From Thamnidium elegans (taxonomy: Eukaryota > Mucoromycota > Mucoromycetes > Mucorales > Mucoraceae), in the NCBI GenBank assembly GCA_025201345.1, contig JAIXMG010000008.1, positions 558,001 to 622,000 of the forward strand: a stretch of 64,000 nt of DNA, in the 5' to 3' direction. This document shows, one piece after another, positions 1 through 11,588 of the stretch. The notes under the pieces were generated by a model. The model saw only the letters and a list, made by a program, of their open reading frames with translations. It ran no database searches and was not told the DNA's origin. The number at the start of each line of letters is the position of its first letter. Within the stretch, counting starts at the first letter, position 1. Both the position numbers and the translations under genes were made by a program.

Positions 1-92
1 TCAACAACAACCTTGGCGTCTTCAGAAGCTTGAGAGAATTTGACGGTACCAGAGATGTTAGCACCCTTAAGAACAGCGACAGCGTTAACCAT
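1..92 (-). CDS. SOD1: Cu/Zn superoxide dismutase, N-terminal fragment (cut by window edge)
   Basis: Only the first 30 codons are in the window; the gene runs off the left edge. The start is the ATG at 92-90. The peptide begins MVNAVAVLKGANISGTVKFS, which matches the first two beta strands of eukaryotic cytosolic Cu/Zn superoxide dismutase, the enzyme that converts superoxide to oxygen and hydrogen peroxide. There is no leader sequence, as expected for the cytosolic enzyme. The metal ligands and disulfide cysteines lie outside the window and cannot be checked. The codons are of the biased GCT/GGT/AAG type seen in highly expressed fungal genes. Identity is confident; intactness is unknown. Confidence 0.85.
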   Translation of the reverse strand, partial: MVNAVAVLKGANISGTVKFSQASEDAKVVV

Positions 93-770
93 TTTTTATA
101 AAAATTTAATATATAAAATTGTAAAAAAAAAGAGAAAAAAGAGTGCGAAAAATAAAATGTGAAAATATATAGTAATTTTTTTATTTTTTTTTTCATAATA
201 ACCCTGTCGCAATTCGCGTCATTGGTGTTTAGTAATAGCCAATCATTGAAAAAGCATTTATCCAGTCCTGAGTTGTAAAATGGCCGCATTTCCTTAAAGT
301 ATTAATCTTTTAAAAAAATACATCCACACGAGAAAAAAAGCACGTAATATAGCGGATGATAAAAAAAAACAATTATTACTTCTTTTATGATCAAAAGAAT
401 CACTGATATGCAAAGGGAAGGATTTAAATAAAATAGTGTATTAGTTTGCCGGGAAACAATGCTTATTTTTTTATGCAATAAATCACTTACAGAAAATGAT
501 GTAATCACTTTCTATTCACACTAAAACTTTTTTTTTTATTCTCAGTAAAGAAGAGTTTTCAAGGAATATTTTTGATTTTGTACTACATTATACAAATATA
601 TATATAATAGATTATCGTCATCAGCATAATTAGAGAAGAAGAAGAAGAAGAGAGAGAGAGAGAGAGAGAGAGAAAAGAAGAATATCAAACCTATTTGATA
701 ATAAAACTATTTTTTCTGTTTTATTTTTGACTTTTTTTTTTCTCATTTAATATAAATAACAAAGCACAGT
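93..770. other. Intergenic, SOD1 upstream region with GA-rich microsatellite
   Basis: No gene is supported here. It is the presumed SOD1 promoter on the minus strand and the 3' flank of the RRM gene. CCAAT-type boxes are seen at 238-245 (GCCAATCA, plus strand) and 221-225 (ATTGG, the reverse form). Several T/A runs are present, and a GAA-then-GA microsatellite lies at 632-680. An open frame at 302-508 (minus) is low-complexity and was not accepted. Confidence 0.5.
632..680. repeat. (GAA)n/(GA)n microsatellite
   Basis: Five GAA units run directly into about twelve GA units, then a short A-rich tail. This is a simple purine tract with no coding role seen; it lies about 100 bp beyond the stop codon of the RRM gene. 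Confidence 0.9.
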
Positions 771-3122
771 TTACTTTTGTTGTTGTTCAGTAGATGGGTA
801 ACCTAAAGTTGGTTCAACGTGAGGCATGGAAGGTGAATATGACATAGAAGAATTAGAGGTCATCTGAGCCAACAACTGAGCTAAAGCAGGATTACCATTA
901 GCTGCTGTACTTATTAACGCTGCAATATTAGGCTGTTCAGGCTGTAATGGCTGTGGAGGTTGAGGCGAGGAGCTCACATTTAATCCATTTACCAACGTAG
1001 CCAATAATTGAGGTATGGTAGGTTGATTAGTTACAGGAGGAGAAACAACACTACCACTAGGTTTAGGTTGAATCATGTTATATAAAGAAGCAAGGGTATT
1101 CATATCAATAGCTGGCGGTGCTGCTACTGGGGGCTGAGCGATGGGGGCTGGGTAAGAACGGCGAATGATACTTACTGCCTCGATAGCAGTGACACTATCA
1201 TATTCTAAATAAATAAATAAAAAGTTAATAAAAAAACACTTTTAAAAATAAATATATATATATATATATATATATTATATTACCATCATATCGTACACCT
1301 TGACCATGTTCAGCAGGTGCGAATACTTGAAGGTATATCTTGCTTTGAAGTTCATTATTACGATCAATCATGACAATAGCCTTTACACCTTCCAGGATCA
1401 TCTGTTTCACAATTTCCTCACGAGCGCTCTTGGAATAAGGTAAAGTAATAGAGGAAGCCCGTATTTGGTTTGAAGAAAAGACACGTTCAATATAATCCGT
1501 AAATCCGTAAGCGACATTATCCCAAGCAACAATTTGAACAATGGGGACATCGTTTCCTTGACGTGAAGGAATAAGTGGACTAGCAGGAGGTAAAGAAGGG
1601 TTAATAGCTGTATAGTTACGCGCAACAGGTGATCTAGCGGATGTATCATTATAACGAGAAGAGTCATTATAACGATTATAAGCGTTTCTAGGCTCAGCAG
1701 CTTCATTATAACGAGGATAAGATCTATCATCATCGTTGTTGTTATAACGAGGTGTATACGAATTGACAGGTTCGTTATAACGACCATTATAAGGTCGTAC
1801 ATCATTTATAGGTTCATTATTATTATTATTGTAACGATAAGGTGCAGGTCTATAAGATCTACCATTATCTTGTTGACGATTATTATAGTCTTGATTACGG
1901 CCATTATTATTATTGTTATTACCGTTGTTGTTGTTGTTGTTGTTGTTGTTGTTGCCAGCATAAGGATAATCATTGTTATTACGACCATAATCAGGTCTAT
2001 AATCATTATTTCGATCATTATTTCTACCGCGACGAGGAGGATGAGGAGGAGGAGGAGCTTGTTGTTGATAACGAGGAGGAGAAACATTACGGTTATTTTC
2101 ATATGGATCATACTGGTCTTGTCTAATATTTCCTCTTGCACGAGGTTCAAAGTTCCTTTGCTGACTATTTCTTCTAGCAACAGGTGCAATATTACGCTCG
2201 TCCGCATTATTATCACTTTCCCTATTAGCTAATTCTCGCATCTCTCTTTCTGCAGCACGGGCAAAAAATGGTTTTCTCTTACAAATTTCAAGGTCTAAAT
2301 ATTTTCGATTTTTTTTTTTTTTTTTTTGGTAGGGTATATTTTTTTAACAGATTGAATTGTACAAGGAAACAAAAAAAAAACAAAAAAAAAGAACAAAAAA
2401 AAGGGTATTTTTTTTTTCAACTTACCAAGTACAATGCCATGGAACGGTTTCCCGTTTTCTATTTGAACAGCTTGAGCACAAGCTTCAGGATTTTCGAAAT
2501 GAACAAAGCCAAAAGGAGTTTTCTGGACAACTTCAAGTACTTCACCATACTTGCTAAAATAGTTCATGACATCTTGTTTATCAATAAATTTAGGCAATTG
2601 ACGTACCAACATACGAGACTCAGGCTTAACTGTACTCCAATCAATATCTCTCTTGGACAATATTTGACGATCTAGTTTTAAGCTATCGATTTCATTACTA
2701 CAATCCTGAATTTCTCTTGCTTCAGTAGGTTTACGTCGATTATTAACGTTAATTTTATTACGATTATCAGAACCACGTCGTTTACTAAGTAACGAATACT
2801 CATCAAACTCATCTAATACTCGTTCTCGTTTTCTAGCACCAGTTCTTCCTTCTTCACTTGCACTGTTAAAGTTATCTTGTTGTTCATCGTCATTATTATT
2901 ATTTTTATTAATATTAGCATCTGCAGTATAATTATACTTATAATCTTGTATCTCTGCTTTATATTCTTGGTTCGACGCTTGGCAGTCTTTATGTTCATAT
3001 GCCTCACTATTGTTAGCAGGAGTACTACTAGCTGCCGTATTATTTGCAAATAATGCCGAAAAGAAATCATCTACAACTGACTTTTTCGTAGTTGCAGTAT
3101 CATTGCCGTTTGGTTCTGTCAT
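771..3122 (-). CDS. RRM protein with anticodon-binding-like domain, Nab3/NCOA5-like
   Basis: Three exons: 3122-2426, 2294-1284 and 1204-771, giving 713 aa with all phases closing. Residues about 168-245 are an RNA-recognition motif, starting MLVRQLPKF and carrying the RNP1-like strand FGFVHFEN; the first intron falls inside its last strand. A long Asn/Arg/Tyr-rich segment follows, including an NNN run. At about 481-565 is an alpha/beta segment (VPIVQIVAWDN… YLQVFAP) like the HGTP-anticodon-type domain known in NCOA5 and in some Nab3-like fungal proteins. The tail is Pro/Gln-rich with IPQLLATLV and PALAQLLAQM helices. Nab3 acts with Nrd1 in nuclear RNA termination and surveillance; that role here is inferred from the architecture only. 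Intron 2 carries a (TA)n run. The gene is divergent from PRP22. Confidence 0.8.
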
Positions 3123-3776
3123 CTCTCTCTTTTTTAAAAAATATAATATATATATACTATACTATATGTTCTCTTTTTATAAAATATATGTAAAGAGATA
3201 AAGGGGAAGGTTTTATATAAACGTATATATATTTATATATATAGGATTATATATGTGTATTTGTTAGAAAAAAAAAATAATATAAAAAAAAAGGTGTGGC
3301 AAAAAAAAAGGAAAAAATTTTGCAGCAATTCTGTTCAATCATTGGCTAAAACCATGATCTATACAAAAAAAAACGTTATAGTAGTTGAAACGTCATTTTT
3401 TTTCGCTTAGAATACAAGGCATAGTTTCTTGGGGGTGTGTTACGTGTAAAGCAAAAATAAAATAAAAAAATCCTTTACAAAATGCAAACAAAGCTTTGTT
3501 CCACGCTGTCGAATAATATGAAAATGCTGTCTTATACATACATAATTTATCACTTTACATCTATACTAACCCAATACAAGCTTTATAATAAACAGCTGAC
3601 AGGGACCATAATATTTTCCAGCACAACTGTGTAAGCTTACTCATAAAGTACACGTATTATTAGGGGGGAATGGGGGAGGACAAGAATTATCAGAAACCTC
3701 TTTTAAAACGTCACAAAAAAACCGCAGCTTTTTTTTTTTTTTCTTTTCTTTTTTCTTTTTATCACACATATACACA
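3123..3776. promoter_or_regulatory. Divergent promoter region between the RRM gene and PRP22
   Basis: 654 bp separate the two outward-facing starts. Visible features: a reverse CCAAT box at 3341-3346 (ATTGGC), G-rich patches near 3430 and 3661-3680, an A-rich block at 3270-3320, and a T-rich tract ending about 20 bp before the PRP22 ATG. No open frame of note. Confidence 0.5.
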
Positions 3777-6700
3777 ATGGATGACATTGAAAAGCTTGAG
3801 CACCTGTCACTGGTTCAAAAAGTAATCAGTGAACTTTATAATCACACAGGCTTACATGAACAAGTACTAGGTAATATATACAAATAAATCCTTTTATGAT
3901 AACATCTTGTAACTAATCCAAAAAGTCGTTGTATATAGCTGAATTTATCATTCATTTACATGACGAAGCCAAAGGTTCTCTCGATACATTTAAACAAATG
4001 TTAAAGGATGCCGCTGCCGATTTCCCAGAAGCATTTGTAGAGAATTTGGATCGAATTATAAAGACGTTAAAACCAAAAAGAAAAGTACATCAATCAGATA
4101 ATGTTGAAGACAAGACTACCAATTTCCCAGGATTAGCTGTAGAAGATGATCCAGATTGGCAACAAAAGAGAAAAGAAGATATGGTTGTAGCTGACGATAT
4201 GTTGGCCGAATTGGAAGGTATTAAATCGACTACCGTACCTAGAAACACCAGTAATCATAAACGTAGACATGAGAGTCCATCACCTGAACGTAGACATCAC
4301 CGCAGACACCGATCGCGTTCACGTTCACGTTCACCATCACGTCGTCGTAGAGGAGGAGGAGGCGGTGGTTTAGACGATGCACCCATCATTTATAAAATTT
4401 ACAATGGTACAATATCCAACATTAAAGAATTTGGTGCATTTGTTCGATTGGAAGGAATTAAAGGTAAAGCCGAAGGATTGGTTCATGTGGGTTCACTTAT
4501 CCAAGGACGTGTCAATAACCCAAGAGAGGTTGTAAAGCAAAACCAACCTGTCAAAGTAAAAGTAATGTCTGTTGCCGGTAATCGAATTGGTCTTTCAATG
4601 AAGGACGTTGATCAAAAGACAGGAGAGGATTTATCTCCTAATTTACGTGTTAGATCACAAGAGGAATTAGAGGCCATGACATCTCGTAACCCTGAACGTC
4701 CTTCATATATGACTGGTTCCAACGCAAACCCTGTTGGTGTTACAATTGACGAAGGACCTTCTAGATCAGTAAAACGTATGTCTTCTCCTGAACGTTGGGA
4801 ATTAAAGCAATTGATTGCTTCCGGTGTTGCTGATCCTGCTGATTATCCCGAGTTAAATGAGGATACTGATTTTGATGGTAATGTAGAGACAGAAGAAGAA
4901 ATTGATGTTGAAGTACGCGAGGAAGAACCTCCGTTCTTGAAGGGTCAAACAAACCAAACTTTAGATTTGAGTCCTGTTAAGGTTGTTAAGATTCCTGATG
5001 GCACTATGAATCGTTCTGCTTTAGCTGGTGCTTCGTTAGCTAAAGAACGTAGAGAATTAAGACAACAACAACAGCAGCAGGAGATGGACGCTGTACCTCA
5101 AGATGTCAATACACCTTGGTTAGATCCTATGGCTGGACCTGACGGAAGACAATTTGCGCAAGATGCTAGAGGTCATGCTGCTGGTTCTAAACCAGATCAA
5201 ATTGCTGAATGGAAAAAGGCTACCTTTAATAATGCTACTAGTTTTGGTAAAATTACTTCTTTATCTATTCAAGAGCAACGTGAATCACTTCCTACTTTTA
5301 AACTTCGTTCATCTCTTATTGAAGCTATTAGAGAGGTGAGCATATACATATATACAAAAAAAAAAAAAAGTAATATATGTGACTAAAACTTATCTTTTTT
5401 TATGTGTAGAATCAAATGTTAATTGTTGTTGGTGATACAGGTTCTGGAAAGACCACACAAATGACACAATATTTAGCAGAGGAAGGATTTGCCAACAATG
5501 GTAGAATTGGTTGTACACAACCTCGTCGTGTTGCTGCCATGTCAGTTGCAAAGCGTGTTGCAGAAGAAGTAGGTTGTCGTGTAGGTCAAGAAGTTGGTTA
5601 CACCATTCGTTTTGAAGATTGTACTAGTCCCGAGACTCGTATCAAGTATATGACAGATGGTATGCTTTTAAGAGAGTGTTTGATCGATCCCGAAATGAGT
5701 CAATACTCCGTAGTTATTCTTGATGAAGCACATGAGAGAACTATTTCTACTGATGTTTTGTTTGGTTTATTAAAGCGTGCAGCTAAAAAGCGACCTGATC
5801 TCAAGTTAATTATTACTTCTGCTACATTGGATGCTGATAAATTCGCCACTTACTTTAACAACTGTCCCATTTTCACTATTCCCGGCAGAACTTATCCAGT
5901 TGAAGTATTGTATACCAAGGATCCTGAATCTGATTATTTGGATGCTGCTTTAATTACTGTAATGCAAATCCATCTTTCAGAACCTCCTGGAGATATTCTT
6001 TTATTCTTAACGGGTCAAGAAGAAATTGATACTGCTAGTGAAATCTTATTTGAGCGTATGAAGGCTTTAGGAAGTGATGTGCCTGAACTGATTATTTTAC
6101 CGGTCTATTCTGCTTTACCTTCTGAAATGCAATCTCGTATCTTTGATCCTGCCCCACCTGGTAGTCGTAAAGTAGTTATTGCTACTAATATTGCCGAAAC
6201 CTCTATTACCATTGATGGTGTTTATTATGTTATTGATCCTGGATTTGTCAAACAAAATAAATGGGATGCCAAGTTGGGTATGGATTCATTGGTAGTCGTT
6301 CCTATCTCACAAGCAGCAGCTAGACAACGTGCAGGTCGTGCCGGTCGTACAGGTCCTGGTAAATGTTATCGTCTTTACACTGAAACCGCATACCGTAACG
6401 AAATGTTACCTAATACCATCCCCGAAATTCAATTGCTTAATTTATCCATGACCGTGTTAACACTAAAGGCAATGGGCATTAACGATTTACTTCATTTCGA
6501 TTTTATGGACCCTCCACCCGAGAACAATTTAATTCAAGCCTTGGAACAATTATATGCTTTACAAGCTTTAGATGATGAAGGTCTGTTGACTCGTTTAGGT
6601 CGTAAAATGGCAGAGTTCCCATTAGAACCTCAATTGTCTAAAATGTTGATTCAGTCTGTCGACTTGGGTTGTTCTGAAGAGATCTTGACTATTGTTGCCA

Positions 6701-6937
6701 TGTTGACTGCTCAAAATGTCTTTTATCGTCCTAAAGAAAAGCAAGCTCAGGCGGATCAAAAGAAGGCCAAGTTCCATCAGCCTGAAGGTGATCACTTGAC
6801 TTTATTAACTGTATATAATGGTTGGAAAGGTAGTAAGTTTTCCAGTGTTTGGTGTTTCGATAATTTCATTCAAGCTCGTAGTATGAAACGTGCTCAAGAT
6901 GTTAGGAAGCAATTGCTCGGTATTATGGATAGGTAAG

Positions 6938-6970
<33 letters not shown>

Positions 6971-7490
6971 CTCGAAATTTTTATATGTGTGTGTATACTA
7001 ATATATAAGTGTAGGTATCGCCATGATATTGTATCTTGTGGTCGTAATTATACAAAGGTTTGTAGATCCTTGGTATCGGGATACTTTAGAAACGCAGCCA
7101 AAAAAGATCCTCAAGAAGGTTACAAGACATTATTGGAAGGAACACCTGTTTATATTCATCCTTCAAGTGCATTATTTAATAAGGGACCTGAATGGTAAAA
7201 CGTTTGCATGCTTTTCCCAAAAACGTTATATATTAAACTTTTTTATTAGGGTTATTTATCATGAAATTGTATTTACGTCAAAAGAATATATGCGTGAAGT
7301 GACAGCTATTGATCCTAAATGGTTAACAGAAGCTGCGCCCACTTTCTTCCGCGTTGCAGACGCAAACAAGATTTCGAAACGTAAGAAGCAAGAAAAGATT
7401 GAACCCTTGTTCAATCGTTATGAGAAGCCTAATGAATGGAGACTTAGTAGAGCTAAACGTGGTGGAAGAATCAGTCAAACTTTCGGCTAA
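3777..7490 (+). CDS. PRP22: Pre-mRNA splicing DEAH-box helicase Prp22/DHX8
   Basis: Five exons: 3777-3870, 3939-5335, 5410-6932, 7015-7194 and 7250-7490, giving 1144 aa, close to yeast Prp22 and human DHX8. Prp22 releases mature mRNA from the spliceosome and proofreads exon ligation. The N-terminus ([16 protein letters not shown]) matches DHX8. An RS-rich stretch follows, then an S1 RNA-binding domain at about 180-260 ([18 protein letters not shown]). The helicase core has Walker [10 protein letters not shown], motif II DEAH, motif III SAT and motif [12 protein letters not shown]. The helicase-associated and OB-fold regions follow, ending with the family tail [15 protein letters not shown]. 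Intron 3 carries a run of about 30 A. The start was chosen because the first exon restores the conserved DHX8 N-terminus. Confidence 0.95.
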
Positions 7491-7605
7491 AGATATTTGG
7501 CTACTGTTTTTTACATTTAAAAAAATAAAATTAGTCTGCTTTTTATTTATTATTTTGCTCTGTTTGTATTTTTTTGTTTTTTGTTTTTTGTTTTTTGTTT
7601 TTTGT

Positions 7606-9951
7606 TTAATATATAAATGAAGAGTCCTCATTTCCCAACATATCTCTTGATCTTTCCATTATCTTATCCAACAACACCTTATCTTCCTCCGTATGCTTTA
7701 TATCCATTGACTTCCTGACAATAATTTCTGCCTTATCATACTCTTGCAATTTATACAACACCTCCGCCAACGTCGAAAGCACCACGGGATGTCTAGGATG
7801 GATCCTAAACGCCTCCCACAGTAAAGTCTTTGCCTGTTGATACATATGCAAATACTTATAACAAGACGCCATTCCAAACCAACTTCGATAGCATCGTTTA
7901 TTAGCCGCCATACATTTAGCGAAATACGATTTGGCATTCAAACAATTATCTTTATCAATATTCTCATACCCCACCAACATATACGCATATGATCTACTGG
8001 GATCCAATTCGATTGCCTTTTGAAACCATTGCATAGCTGAATTACATGAATTCATCTTGTGCCAATTACCTGCTGTAATATAAGCTTCATATTGATGACA
8101 TGGGTTGTGAGATAGTTTATAAGCTAATATGTTGAGTTCAGTTGATAGGTCCAAGTAGCAAAGACATGTTGAATAAGTTGAAGCTTCGTTACAGAACCAT
8201 GGTGCAGTTACAAATACGTGTTTAAAGTATAATCGAGCCTTATAATAATAATAAGGGGTTAGTTCATACATGTATACAAGCTATATATTCCATATACTAT
8301 ACGGTTTCATAGTCAGTAGTATCATAGTATGTCTTTCCCAACATACATAATACGCGAGGGGAATCGTATTGACAATCATCCAACTGATTAAGCTCCAGTA
8401 CAGCCTGATTACAGTAGTAGAAGGACTGATACATATATCCGTTTGCAATAATACAAAGTAACCGCATTACTTTGTTCATACCTTGCACTATATGTTTGCG
8501 TACCTCTTGACTAATACGGACTTGATTATTTGATTGAGGAAGGAAATAGCTTTTAACACTATCTTGGTCGATTATGTTAGAACAGAACTAGGAAAGAAAG
8601 AAACATATTAGTGTTTCGAATACTGAATATACTAGGTTTTTTTTTACCTTCTCTTCTTTTTTGGGCAAGTAATCATCATCTGGTTGAATTCTATTCGTAG
8701 CCAATTTTGGCGGACCATTCTTTTTTACAGTATCTAAATCTATCTTAACATCATCATTGTCTTTTGTATCATCTTTAGTGGCATAATCAATACTTTGTGG
8801 GAGTTGAATAAGAGAACTTTGGTAAATAATAGAATCATCTGCTTTAGTTGGGTATAGTCCACCTTTAGTATACCTAGCCTTAGTTTCCTTTTCTTTTCTG
8901 ATTTCCAGATTAATCGATTGAATAGCACTATTTTTTATATGTTCCAATTCACTTGTAAAAAAAAATTTGAGTTCATCCTACAAGAAAAAGAGAGAGAAAT
9001 AACAAATATACCTTTGACTATTATCCCTTCGAATTTCATATGCATCATCATCAATTAACTTTGGCCGTAAATTAACCAACGATCGTAACTGCTCGGTACT
9101 AATATTATCACTGTATCGTATATTTGGCATCGAATAATAATTCGACTCGACAGAACCCGACTCTTCTTCTATTTTACTTGAGAACTGAATATCTGAAACA
9201 TTGAGTTTAGGTACTGCAGAAGACAAATAACGATCAGGATTTCTATTTAAATCTACCAAAGGTTCTTCAAAACAAGTAAAGACATGTTTAGGTAATTTAG
9301 CAGTATTGAAGTCGATACAGTCAGGAGCAATGTCACATAACCTGTTATAAGCAGTGATTTTATACGGGTTACTTTCTAAACATATCCACAGATACTTTGC
9401 TGCTGCTTTAATGTTGTCCAATTTTATATACAGATCAGCTAATAAAGTACATAAAGAAGCTTTACTAGGTAAATGATGTCTTATTGAAGTACTTGCTAAC
9501 TCTATATCTCGTACTATCATTTAAGTATATTGTACTATATAAAAGTATTATTATTCCCCTTACCATCTCCCCAATACACTTTTTGTAGTAAATCTTTTGA
9601 AGAAAGCGCTAAAGACAAAGCGTCTACACCTTCATTACGTAACCTACATTTCTCTCCTTCATCACATTTGGGATTGTTTGATAGTTTAATACAAGTTTCG
9701 GCAAACAATTTCAAACAAGGAATCGACTTGAAAGATCTCAATATGGAATAACTAGCCATATAATCCAAATTGTGATACAAACATTTTGCATACAAGAACG
9801 TATAATGCTCATTTTTTTTATCAATTGCATAAAGCCTTTCAGCCAAAAATAACGCGTTTTGATAGTCACCATCATCTAGGTCTCTATACACTAGAGCTGT
9901 CAGTGTCCAAGCTTCCGTTGAAGTACCTACCATACTAAAGAGAGATAGCAA
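7606..9951 (-). CDS. CDC27: Anaphase-promoting complex subunit Apc3/Cdc27 (TPR protein)
   Basis: Five exons: 9951-9564, 9513-9012, 8951-8648, 8587-8303 and 8238-7606, giving 703 aa. Cdc27/Apc3 is a TPR scaffold of the APC/C ubiquitin ligase and binds the IR tails of Cdc20, Cdh1 and Apc10. The N-terminus (DYQNALFLAERLYAIDKKNE) has the Cdc27 dimerisation-TPR pattern. A disordered middle (about 260-370) separates it from C-terminal TPRs, including FQKAIELDPSRSYAYMLVGYE and the following WFGMASCYKYLHMY helix, in the order seen in human CDC27. The C-terminus is shorter than the human one. An alternative start lies six codons downstream (MVGTSTEAW). It converges on PRP22 with 115 bp between the stops. 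Confidence 0.9.
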
Positions 9952-10041
9952 TTTGAAGAGAGAGAAAAAAGAAAAAAACGGGTTTATTTTTTTTTTTTAT
10001 TATTTTGATAAATTAATAGTACATGAAAAAAAAAAAAAGAT

Positions 10042-10906
10042 TTATTTTTCCTTCTTGAATTGAACAGCAATGTTGCTAATTCCAACAGGCTCTCCAGACT
10101 ATTTTTTTTTTTACACAGTATTTTAGTACTAGATACAATCAATATTTTATATATCCATAGTCTTTTTTACCTTTTCATCATATTCAGCCCACTCTCCCTC
10201 ACAAAGATCAATTTCTTCAAAAACGGTACCGGATTCAGTACCCTTACAAGTCCAAGATTCCTAAATAAACCATATATCAATTATCGATCCCTTTCCTTTT
10301 CTCTCTTTTTCTTACCCTAGGTTGGAAATCAACCAACTCTAAACCACGACAATCAAATTGAGCAATTTGTTGAAACTTTCCATTTTGTTCGACGTCATAC
10401 TTTCTAATCTTGTAAGAAGGTTCGAATTCTATAATAAACACATCAATAACTCTTTCCTCATAAAAAACCATATCAATTTTGCTACTTACGTGCGGTACCA
10501 TCACGCTTACAAAACTTACAACGCATAACTAAATTAGCAGAACCTCTAGAGGAGTTCATATCATAAGAGTCCTATAAACCCTCCTTTTCTTAATATCTTA
10601 TTCTGTTTTTTCTTTCTTTCTTTTTTTATTACCTGTTGATTAAAAGTGATCCAAGTATCATCGACTTCATGGCAACTAGTGCATTCAACCTTTAACAAGT
10701 TTTTTTTTTTTTTTTTCAGCCAGCTTCTTTCTTTTTATGTGTGTGTATTTACTCAGTTACCTTAAAGTACCATTCATAGTCTTCGACAGGAGAAAGATCA
10801 GTAACGTTCTCGAGATCAGCCTTGATATATAAACCTAATTTCTATATATAAATGGTAACAATGAACCACCACCCAGTTTATACGTTATTTTAACACTTAC
10901 AACCAT
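10042..10906 (-). CDS. CXXC zinc-binding protein CZIB (C1orf123/UPF0587 family)
   Basis: Seven exons: 10906-10901, 10841-10761, 10689-10633, 10571-10490, 10428-10316, 10260-10171 and 10098-10042, giving 161 aa against about 160 for the human protein. Two CXXC pairs are present (ECTSCHE and RCKFCKR), matching the single zinc site of the family. Other hallmarks are FDCRGLELVDFQPR and GTESGTVFEEIDL, then SGEPVGISNIAVQF at the end. The family is conserved from yeast (YCR090C) to human, but its function is poorly known. The first coding exon is only six nucleotides (Met-Val). Six introns in 865 bp make it the most intron-dense gene here. Identity is confident; the seven-exon model closes in frame and reproduces the family length. 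Confidence 0.92.
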
Positions 10907-11277
10907 ATTTGTTTTTTTGTAAGAAAAGAAAAGGAAAAAAATTTGGCGGTCCAATGATGGCTGGACCGTTAAGAATCAATATCAGCCAATCGTTCCAATT
11001 TAAACCAAAAAAGTTCTTACTGGGACATAAAACTCTTTCGGCTGTTGTAATTTACAGTGAGAGTCAACAAGGGGAGAGGTATGTTATGATATTCTGCTAC
11101 GTCTAGAGGTCTCGGTACATCAGAATATACAATTATTTTAAGTTTTTTAAACCGAATACGAAAATATCAAAGGGTTTATTTTATTATGGATAATCTACTT
11201 AATCAAATAAATATGGTAACGGAAAGCAGAAATAAAAGATACAAGTGGGTCTATTTTCGCCCATATTCGCTCGAGAA

Positions 11278-11304
11278 ATTCAGGGCTTTAGCTAAAGCCT
11301 GAAT
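11278..11304. repeat. Imperfect palindrome (hairpin)
   Basis: ATTCAGGGCTTTAG is followed at once by CTAAAGCCTGAAT. The arms are reverse complements over 13 bp, with one unpaired G on the left. It lies in the upstream region of the 193-aa gene and has no coding overlap. It could be an operator-like site or a transposon remnant; no second copy was noticed. Confidence 0.7.
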
Positions 11305-11403
11305 CAGTCGTCAAAAGTTAAAAGATACCGAAACATTTGAAGCTAAAATAGTTTAAGCTACATATGTCGTACACGCTTTTAAAAATTCCAAATCAAAAAT
11401 ACA

Positions 11404-11508
11404 ATGGCAATTAATAGATTACTTGATTATGCTTCGAACTTACCTGATGAAGCCGTTGCAAAGATAAATCAAGAGCTTGAACGCGGAAGACAGTTGAAGT
11501 TCAATTAA
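11404..11508 (+). CDS. Possible small ORF (34 aa), function unknown
   Basis: An open frame starts MAINRLLDYASNL and ends QELERGRQLKFN. It is predicted to be helical, with charged residues and non-repetitive codons, unlike the low-complexity frames around it. It lies 80 bp upstream of the 11589 ATG with no donor site that would join the two. It could be an upstream ORF of that gene, a tiny gene, or a remnant. Evidence is weak. Confidence 0.25.
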   Translation: MAINRLLDYASNLPDEAVAKINQELERGRQLKFN

Positions 11509-11588
11509 TTAATTCCGGTCCCCGCGCAGGATGAACAAAGAAAATTATCTCTCTTTTTTTTTTTTTTTTTTTTTTTTGTAAAAGCAAA

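Larger units (their letters stand above)
10907..11588. other. Intergenic, CZIB upstream region with hairpin and 34-codon ORF
   Basis: A CCAAT box lies at 10985-10990. A 27-bp inverted repeat is at 11278-11304. A 34-codon open frame at 11404-11508 has gene-like composition but no recognisable product. A T run of about 24 at 11556-11578 lies just before the next ATG. Confidence 0.5.

Noticed and set aside
302..508. 68-codon minus-strand frame near SOD1
   Set aside because: Low-complexity, AT-driven, no splice-supported extension and no family resemblance.
2268..2675. Plus-strand frame across RRM intron 1
   Set aside because: It lies over an intron and antisense to the RRM coding sequence.
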